This document shows positions 55,848-62,579 of a DNA stretch of 64,000 nt, one piece after another. This DNA comes from Algibacter lectus (GTDB lineage: Bacteria > Bacteroidota > Bacteroidia > Flavobacteriales > Flavobacteriaceae), in the NCBI RefSeq assembly GCF_900112395.1, contig NZ_FOLN01000002.1, positions 124,001-188,000 of the forward strand. The letters are read 5' to 3'. The notes under the pieces were generated by a model. It ran no database searches. It was not told where the DNA came from and worked only from the letters and a program-made list of their open reading frames with translations. The stretch's first letter is position 1. Every line of letters starts with the position of its first letter. A program made the position numbers and the translations under genes.

Positions 55848-56873
55848 ATGAAACTATATTCAATATTAATCTTTTTAATTCTAATATTAGGCTGCAAGAA
55901 GCCGTTTTCGCAAACACCGGAAACGGCACTTGCTTTGCCTATAGAATTTACAGAACAGACAGAATCTATTGTTTTTATTACTGGCTTTGATGAAGGTGAC
56001 AACACCTATTACACCAATGCAAAACACTATTTTGAAGCACAAGATATACAGGTTGTAGATCATTTATTTTCAATAGAAGAAATCATCAGCTTTCTTAATA
56101 AAACTGCTGGTAAAACATACGATAAAATTCACATTGTAAGCCATAGTAATCCTTGGTTAGGCATGTCTTTAAAAACAACAAGAAAAGGTGAACGTATTAC
56201 AGTAGAAACCTTATCTCAATCCAAAAATAATATACCCGTTTTAAAATACGGTATTAATAATATCACGCAAATTGTTTTTCATTCCTGTGGTTTAGGAGAG
56301 AATAAAGCACTTTTACAGGCGTTAAAACAAGTTTTTACAACAGTAGAATCACCAAAAATAATTGCGTCTTCATATTTTAATGTATTTGGAGGTAAATATG
56401 CGGGACACTATTTAGCTAAACCTTATTACGGATATTACCCAACAGCCGAATCTCCAGGTCCAGCAGCACTTTCAAAAGATTTTAAAGCGAGTTATCCAGA
56501 AACTAAAATAGATTGGTTTACAGCATTAAAAACAAGAAAAGAAACAGGTTTAGGTGGCATTTATAGTTACAAGTTTAATATTCCTGTAGAATGGGAGTTT
56601 ACTTTTAATAATAAATCAGAAATCCCAAAGCTTAGCGATAGAGACGCTATTATGGATTGGGTTTCCGAGTCTTCAGAAATGGCAACTATTTTATACAACC
56701 TAAATATTCCTATAGAAAAATACCGTTGGAAAAGTGAAATCCGTGGCAACAAACTTCTTATTAAAGGAAAAACAACAGTGCTTTGTGTGTTACAGCCCAT
56801 TTTACAGAAAGATGATGTAACAGAATATAGAAACACAGCAATAAACGATACTAGTTTATACCAAATGCTATAA
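55848..56873 (+). CDS. Lipoprotein with caspase-like (clan CD) His/Cys pair
   Basis: A 341-residue lipoprotein (signal ending LILGC, about residue 16). A Rossmann-like alpha/beta core shows hydrophobic strands ending in the two catalytic-type residues of clan CD peptidases: KIHIVSHSNPWLG with His99, and QIVFHSCGLGENK with Cys147, 48 residues apart. Strand-His and strand-Cys patterns of this kind occur in caspases, gingipains, clostripain and CHAT proteases. The rest is unassigned. If catalytic it would be an envelope protease; this is inference from two motifs, not a database match. Confidence 0.6.
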   Translation: MKLYSILIFLILILGCKKPFSQTPETALALPIEFTEQTESIVFITGFDEGDNTYYTNAKHYFEAQDIQVVDHLFSIEEIISFLNKTAGKTYDKIHIVSHSNPWLGMSLKTTRKGERITVETLSQSKNNIPVLKYGINNITQIVFHSCGLGENKALLQALKQVFTTVESPKIIASSYFNVFGGKYAGHYLAKPYYGYYPTAESPGPAALSKDFKASYPETKIDWFTALKTRKETGLGGIYSYKFNIPVEWEFTFNNKSEIPKLSDRDAIMDWVSESSEMATILYNLNIPIEKYRWKSEIRGNKLLIKGKTTVLCVLQPILQKDDVTEYRNTAINDTSLYQML

Positions 56874-56910
56874 AACACAATCAAATTCACTCTTAAAAAT
56901 TAGATAAAAA

Positions 56911-57273
56911 ATGGATCTAAAAAAAATATTTAAAACCATATTAGTATGGTTACCATCAGTAATAATAACATTATTCTTTATACCCAACGCTTTAGATAAA
57001 ATATTGCATTCTAGTGAAATGAACAAAATTATCACAAACAGCATTATACTTGTCATAACGGGCATTTTTCTATTAATAGCGACAGCTTTATTTTTGTACA
57101 ATAAAACGATTGTAATCGGAACCATGCTATTAGCGATTTACATGACGCTCATAGTTTTTATTCACATGTACAAAGGAAAACCATACGAAGTTGCTATTTT
57201 AATGGTTATGGCTACCATATTTGCGGCATATATTAGAAGTCCGTTTACTTTTCAACCAAAACGAAATTATTAA
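56911..57273 (+). CDS. DoxX-like membrane protein
   Basis: A 120-residue protein with four membrane helices (VWLPSVIITLFFIPNALDKIL; SIILVITGIFLLIATALFL; TMLLAIYMTLIVFIHM; AILMVMATIFAAYI). The arrangement and the first loop (PNALDKIL) resemble DoxX-like proteins. It ends the second transcription unit of the cluster. Role unknown; it may anchor or support the periplasmic proteins encoded upstream. Confidence 0.7.
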   Translation: MDLKKIFKTILVWLPSVIITLFFIPNALDKILHSSEMNKIITNSIILVITGIFLLIATALFLYNKTIVIGTMLLAIYMTLIVFIHMYKGKPYEVAILMVMATIFAAYIRSPFTFQPKRNY

Positions 57274-57458
57274 ATTGAATAAAACGAGATACTAGAAAAA
57301 TTTCACCAATTCAATTAAAAATGAATAAGGGTTTAATATCTAAATGGAAGGAAGTAAACATAAAAAAAGTTTATATTTAACCGAAAATCTAGTCATCGAC
57401 AAATATAAATTTTAAGCGCTTATAGCAAGTAAAATATCCTTTATAACAATATCCCTAT

Positions 57459-60400
57459 TTGAATAAACACACAACATACGTCCTATTATTTCTGCTTTTT
57501 ATAAGCCCTTTTATCGGTGCTCAAAACAGTCAATTACGATCGTATTCTATAGAAGATGGTTTACCACAATCTCAAGTATACGATATTGTTCAAGATGAAA
57601 TAGGTTATTTATGGTTAGGCACACAAGGTGGCGGACTTTGTAATTTTGATGGCACCAATTTTTCTATTTGGAATGAGAATGATGGACTGCTTTCCAATTA
57701 TATCCATGCTTTATACACGAGTAATGATAGCCTATATATTGGAACAAATCTCGGGTTATCTATTAAAATAAAAAACAACTTTTCAAACTTTAAATGTCCG
57801 CAAGTCAATCATTTTTATAAATTAGAAAAAGGACTTTATCTAGGAACAAAACAAGGGGTTTACAGTTATTCTAACACTGAAAAACTTAAAAAACTAAGCA
57901 TACACACAGACATCGATTCTAGTATCGTAAATGCTATTGTTTTCGACGGCACATTTTATTGGATAGCAACGAACACCGGACTTTGGAAAACAAATAAGCT
58001 AGAGGGCACAACGCTTCAAATAGAAAAAATTGAAGAAAATAATTTCAAATCCCTAGCTTACAATAATCATAAAATATTTGCCGGAACCTATAGAGATGGT
58101 ATTTTAATATTAGATCCAAAAGATAATGAAGCACCTATTTTATTACGAGAACCACTCGGCATTAATTCCATGGAAATTCATAATAAAAATGAATTATGGG
58201 TGGCAACAGATAACGATGGCATAACCATTATAGACACCCAAAATTACTCCGAAAAAAGAAACATAAACAAATCCAAAGGGCTTTCGGTTTCTCATATTAG
58301 AAAAACGTTTACCGATAGACAATCTAATATTTGGATTGCCACATCTGGTGGTGGTTTCTATAAATATTTCCAAAACAATTTTCAACATTTCGATGCATCG
58401 TCGGGCTTAAAAGGCAATCGTATTTATGCTGTGCATCATGCAAAAAATAGCCTTTGGATATCGAGTTCCGAAGCTGGTTTAACAGAAATAGATACGTTAG
58501 GTATTCATCATATACCTCAAATTAAAGGGTTTTCGAATATAAAAATTAAAACCATAACAAGTGACGATCATGGAAATATTTGGGCCGGATCCGATGGTAA
58601 TGGGATGCTTTTAAGAACCACGAAAACAGTAGATAGTTTAGTTCCCGATTATAGCGATTCTTCAAATGTTGTCACAAAAGTATATACCAAAACAGTAATT
58701 AAAAACAAGGTTCTAAATACCGAAAACGGTTTCCCTTTCGATTGGATTCGTAAGCTTGTTAACGGACAAAGCACCATGTGGGCAGCAACTTATTCTAGTG
58801 GTATTATACAGTTTAATTACGATAATGAAAGGGATAGTTTAGTTATCAAAAAGCGATATGGTAAAAAATCTGGCATCACCGATTTATACATAAAAGACAT
58901 CGCATTAGATAATCAAAACAGATTATGGTACGCCACACAAACAGGTCTTTTAGGTTATATTCAAAACGACAAAAACACGACACTCGGTGCTGTATTAAAT
59001 CAGCAAACCACAATAAGAACCTTATTATTTCATCAAGATAAATTGTTTCTAGGAACAGCTGGAAAAGGTATTTGGGTTTCAGAAATTAGCGATAACACTC
59101 CAGTTTTTAAGCCTTTAAAAGGAGCTAAAAAAATGTCTTCAGAAAATATATATCAATTAATATTTGATAATCAAGGTTATTTATGGGCAGGAACAGAACG
59201 CGGTGTAGATAAAATTCAATTAAACCAAGATAGCGATATTGAAGACATCTATCATTTTGGAAGAAACGATGGTTTTCTAGGTATAGAAACTTGTTTAAAT
59301 GCCGTAGATAAAGATGAAAAAGGTCACCTTTGGTTTGGTGCGCTTTATGGCTTAACCGAATATATACCAAGTGCTGCTAGCAAAAGTACTTTAAAACCCG
59401 AAATCTATTTTAAAGATGTGCAAGTTGCATATAAAAGTGTCGATTCTATAAACTTAAAAGCTTGGACCAATACAAACAAAGTCCTAAAGTTAAACCCCAA
59501 CCAAACCCAATTAAGTTTTGCCTATAGAAGTGTGGATATCGATCATCCCAATCAAATAGAATATCGGTCTAAATTAAACCAAAACGAGTGGAGCCCGTGG
59601 TCTAAAGAAAACAAACAAAACTTTGCAGGTTTAGCTTATGGCGCGCATCAATTTTCTGTACAATCTAGAAATTACAGATGGGAGGAAAGCACACCCATAA
59701 AATTCAACTTTTTTATCGATAGTCCGTTATACAAAAAAGCAGCGTTCCAATGGGCTGTAATAGGCTTCGCAATCCTACTTTTATTAATTCTAGGTTGGCT
59801 ATACATTAGAAGAATAAGATTAAAAAACAAAGCCGATAAAGCGCAATTACAAATAAAAAACGACCTGCTTACTCTAGAACATAAGGCGTTGCAATTGCAA
59901 ATGAATCCGCATTTTATCTTCAATGTTTTGAATGGTATAAAAGCTATGGCAATCAACAAACCAGATAAAATGAATGCCACAATAAATAGTTTTGCAACCT
60001 TACTTAGAGAAACGCTAAATAACTCCAGAAAAGACCAGATTACTTTAGGGCAAGAAATTAAAACCATACGCCATTATATTACTGTAGAGCAGTTAATGGC
60101 AGCAAAACCGTTTACGTTTACAATTACTAGTAACTGCGAACTCGATCCAGAAGAAATTCTTGTTCCTCCTATGTTAATTCAGCCCTTTGTAGAGAATGCC
60201 ATTCGCCACGGTATTTTAAAAGGAAACAAAGCAGGAGTGCTTCAAATTGAATTTAATACTACCGAACATTATTTGCATTGTACAGTGATCGATAATGGTA
60301 TTGGTATTTTTAAATCTCAGGAAACAAAAATAAAAACAGACCACCAATCTATGGCGCTTACCGTTACAAAAGAGCGTTTAACATCCATTTCGGGCGAAAA

Positions 60401-60491
60401 TGCACTACAGATTACCGAAATAAAAAATGATGACGGTACTATTGGCGGAACAAATATTACCTTTAAAATTCCTTTATTAACAGATTATTAG
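57459..60491 (+). CDS. Two-component sensor: beta-propeller, Y_Y_Y, LytS-type histidine kinase
   Basis: A 1010-residue sensor with an unusual TTG start at 57459; it is supported by the signal peptide that begins there (MNKHTTYVLLFLLFISPFIGAQ) and by a stop codon just upstream. About 14 regulator-propeller blades (IGYLWLGTQGGG, SNIWIATSGGG, GYLWAGTERG) form the periplasmic sensor, followed by a Y_Y_Y domain (about residues 670-765), one membrane helix (about 770-790) and a LytS-type kinase with the phosphoacceptor His in LQMNPHFIFNVLNGIKAM and the N-box FVENAIRHG. It senses an envelope signal and passes it to the regulator 7 bp downstream. Confidence 0.92.
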   Translation: MNKHTTYVLLFLLFISPFIGAQNSQLRSYSIEDGLPQSQVYDIVQDEIGYLWLGTQGGGLCNFDGTNFSIWNENDGLLSNYIHALYTSNDSLYIGTNLGLSIKIKNNFSNFKCPQVNHFYKLEKGLYLGTKQGVYSYSNTEKLKKLSIHTDIDSSIVNAIVFDGTFYWIATNTGLWKTNKLEGTTLQIEKIEENNFKSLAYNNHKIFAGTYRDGILILDPKDNEAPILLREPLGINSMEIHNKNELWVATDNDGITIIDTQNYSEKRNINKSKGLSVSHIRKTFTDRQSNIWIATSGGGFYKYFQNNFQHFDASSGLKGNRIYAVHHAKNSLWISSSEAGLTEIDTLGIHHIPQIKGFSNIKIKTITSDDHGNIWAGSDGNGMLLRTTKTVDSLVPDYSDSSNVVTKVYTKTVIKNKVLNTENGFPFDWIRKLVNGQSTMWAATYSSGIIQFNYDNERDSLVIKKRYGKKSGITDLYIKDIALDNQNRLWYATQTGLLGYIQNDKNTTLGAVLNQQTTIRTLLFHQDKLFLGTAGKGIWVSEISDNTPVFKPLKGAKKMSSENIYQLIFDNQGYLWAGTERGVDKIQLNQDSDIEDIYHFGRNDGFLGIETCLNAVDKDEKGHLWFGALYGLTEYIPSAASKSTLKPEIYFKDVQVAYKSVDSINLKAWTNTNKVLKLNPNQTQLSFAYRSVDIDHPNQIEYRSKLNQNEWSPWSKENKQNFAGLAYGAHQFSVQSRNYRWEESTPIKFNFFIDSPLYKKAAFQWAVIGFAILLLLILGWLYIRRIRLKNKADKAQLQIKNDLLTLEHKALQLQMNPHFIFNVLNGIKAMAINKPDKMNATINSFATLLRETLNNSRKDQITLGQEIKTIRHYITVEQLMAAKPFTFTITSNCELDPEEILVPPMLIQPFVENAIRHGILKGNKAGVLQIEFNTTEHYLHCTVIDNGIGIFKSQETKIKTDHQSMALTVTKERLTSISGENALQITEIKNDDGTIGGTNITFKIPLLTDY

Positions 60492-60498
60492 AGAACCT

Positions 60499-61248
60499 AT
60501 GCTTACAGCCATTATTGTAGAAGACATGATTGATGCTTTACAACTTTTAAAAAGCGATTTAGAAACCAGGCATCCCGAAGTTGAAATTATAGCCACCGCA
60601 CAAAGTGTTGTAGAAGCAGCAAAGGTTTTACGTAAAAAACAACCCGATATTCTATTTTTAGATATTATGTTAGGCGATGGAACTGGTTTTGATATTTTAG
60701 AGATTTTTCCAGATTTAAAATCGAAAATTATCTTTGTAACCGCCAGTGATGAGTTTGCTATTAGAGCCTTTAAATTTGCGGCTATAGATTATGTTTTAAA
60801 GCCGTACGCTTACGAGGAATTGGATTTGGCTGTAGATCGTGCTAAAAAGCAAATACAACCTAATAAGGAACGATTAACCATTTTAAAAGAAACACTTTCC
60901 GCTCCAGAACAAAAGCCAGATAAAATATCGTTACACACACTAGATAAAATTATTATTGTGAGTTTAGATGATATTATTCGTTGTGAATCTGATAGTAATA
61001 ACACCATTTTTCATCTTCAAGACAAGCGAAAGGTGTTTGTAACTAAAACATTGAAGTATTTTGCAGATATGCTTAAAAGCTACAGTTTTATCAGAATTCA
61101 CCAAAGTCACTTGGTTAATTTAGATTATGTGAGTGAATACATAAAATCTGATGGCGGTTATTTAATGCTGAAAAATGGCGAAAATGTACCAGTTTCTGTT
61201 CGAAAGAAAACAGAGATTATTGAGATTTTAGATACGATGCATAGGTGA
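60499..61248 (+). CDS. LytTR-family response regulator of the envelope cluster
   Basis: A 249-residue regulator: receiver domain with the phosphoacceptor Asp in ILFLDIMLGDGTG (about residue 54), Thr in IIFVTASDEFA and Lys in VLKPYAYEE; then a LytTR DNA-binding domain (about residues 145-245; DIIRCESDSNNTIFHLQD; FIRIHQSHLVNLDYV). It is cotranscribed with the propeller kinase. LytTR proteins bind tandem direct repeats about 21 bp apart, which matches the sites at 51575 and 54225; I infer that it activates those promoters. Confidence 0.93.
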   Translation: MLTAIIVEDMIDALQLLKSDLETRHPEVEIIATAQSVVEAAKVLRKKQPDILFLDIMLGDGTGFDILEIFPDLKSKIIFVTASDEFAIRAFKFAAIDYVLKPYAYEELDLAVDRAKKQIQPNKERLTILKETLSAPEQKPDKISLHTLDKIIIVSLDDIIRCESDSNNTIFHLQDKRKVFVTKTLKYFADMLKSYSFIRIHQSHLVNLDYVSEYIKSDGGYLMLKNGENVPVSVRKKTEIIEILDTMHR

Positions 61249-61356
61249 ATGGTTAATTTTTTTAATGATGTTTTTGCCTTTAATTTCAATCGCGGGCAGA
61301 TATATTTTTTTTTGCTTGAAAATAGGTGAGGAGTGTTGGGTTTCTGCTAAATTTGA

Positions 61357-62319
61357 TTAATTAAAGAATTTATCTTTTTTAGTTATAAAGCCTTTTTCTT
61401 TAGCATAAAAAACAATTGTTCCAAGTGATATAGAAGAAGCCTTTTCTAAATTTCTATTGTTATAACAATATTTAAGAATATTTTTACTTTCGAGTTCATT
61501 ATGCTTTTCCTTATCTAACTCACATAGACTTAAAAAATATTTTTCGCCTAAATCATAACTAAAAGTACTTGCAATAGCTAAAGCAACTCTTAACCATTCA
61601 TCAAAAGAATTTGTTATTGAGAATTCTTTTCTTTTTAGATATTTAATTATGAGGTTAATCATTTTCCTATGTTCAGATTTATTTAAACCTTCTGTAGCAT
61701 AAGCACTTTTATTAAGAGACTTATTTAAAGTTGATTTTTTAGATTTAGTTTTTTCAACTGTTTCTTCGATTAGTTTATCTTCATAAATTTCAGAATTTGT
61801 ATTTAAATATAAATCTTCATCCCAAGAAACAAAGCATAATCTTGTTACATCGCTACCACTATTGTCTAATTCAATATCATATTCTATTTTAAAATATTCT
61901 TTGAGAGAGTTAAAACTTGACTTATGATCTTTAGGGCTACTATTTATTTTCACTAAAGCCTTTAGCCCTTCGTTAGATGGAGATAACCAAACTGAATAAA
62001 TGTATTTGTCATTAGTTAGTTTATTTTTAATATTATTTAAGTTAGATAAATCAATATGGTCAATATCTAAAATCATAATATTGTTGTAAACATCCAAATT
62101 CTCTAGTTTTCTACCATTTTTAAATGTTCCACAAAAAGTAACTATTGGTAATTTTATTTTTAATGTTTTATAAGAATCATAATCTTTAATGCTAGTAAAG
62201 TATCTACATTTTTCTATAATATTCTTGTATTTACCTTCTTTTATATCAATGAGTTCATCCAATAAATTTGTTTGGACTATAGATTTTGTATAGAAGTTTT
62301 GTAATCTAGAAACTTTCAT
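61357..62319 (-). CDS. VirE-N (BT4734-like) / PriCT-2-like protein of an accessory element
   Basis: A 320-residue protein. The first 190 residues match the BT4734/BF3469 (VirE N-terminal) family: KLPIVTFCGTFKNGRK, YNNIMILDIDHIDLSN and SPSNEGLKALVKI, with the late block SGSDVTRLCFVSWDEDLYLN. The C-terminal part (about 215-315) resembles a PriCT-2 primase-associated module (FDEWLRVALAIAS). In Bacteroidota these domains occur in mobile elements and primase-like proteins. No primase active-site triad is evident. It is transcribed away from the reverse transcriptase next door, in DNA that looks richer in A+T than its left neighbours. Confidence 0.75.
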   Translation of the reverse strand: MKVSRLQNFYTKSIVQTNLLDELIDIKEGKYKNIIEKCRYFTSIKDYDSYKTLKIKLPIVTFCGTFKNGRKLENLDVYNNIMILDIDHIDLSNLNNIKNKLTNDKYIYSVWLSPSNEGLKALVKINSSPKDHKSSFNSLKEYFKIEYDIELDNSGSDVTRLCFVSWDEDLYLNTNSEIYEDKLIEETVEKTKSKKSTLNKSLNKSAYATEGLNKSEHRKMINLIIKYLKRKEFSITNSFDEWLRVALAIASTFSYDLGEKYFLSLCELDKEKHNELESKNILKYCYNNRNLEKASSISLGTIVFYAKEKGFITKKDKFFN

Positions 62320-62351
62320 ATTTAATGATAATTATTAAGTTATAAATATAG

Positions 62352-62359
62352 TATATTTG
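62352..62359 (+). promoter_or_regulatory. -7 box of the RT-associated RNA
   Basis: TATATTTG, a perfect TAnnTTTG match. With the usual distance of about 7 nt, transcription would begin at about 62365-62367, exactly at the first arm of the terminal stem. No TTTG was found at -33. Confidence 0.6.
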
Positions 62360-62364
62360 ATATT

Positions 62365-62571
62365 AAGGCGTAGGCAAGAGTGAAGTTTACTTCATTATAT
62401 TGAACAGGTATAAGAATTTATTCTTTAGGTGTTAGTAGCATTAACTATTTTTAGTTATAATCGAAGTCACTGAAACAATTTACGAGCCTAATAATCCTGA
62501 TGCTTATGGTCTCTGCTAATTTGTATATTGGCAATGTATCTCAATCAAATTGAATACTACGCTTACGCCTT
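62365..62571 (+). ncRNA. Candidate structured non-coding RNA upstream of the reverse transcriptase
   Basis: AAGGCGTAGGC (62365-62375) pairs with GCTTACGCCTT (62561-62571): 11 pairs, one of them G-U, closing an about 207-nt RNA. Inside are four short perfect stem-loops: TGAAGT/ACTTCA (62381-62394), AAGAAT/ATTCTT (62412-62425), TAACTA-TTTT-TAGTTA (62442-62457) and TCAAT/ATTGA (62541-62553). There is no coding frame. The 3' arm ends 8 nt before the RT start codon. Retrons and the DRT2 and DRT9 defence systems also place a structured RNA directly before the RT; the role here is inferred from that layout. Confidence 0.55.
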
Positions 62572-62579
62572 ATTTTAAG

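Noticed and set aside
57261-57297. Third LytTR-type site as a firm feature
   Set aside because: Partial match with looser spacing and no -7 box at the right distance; kept only as a low-interest finding.
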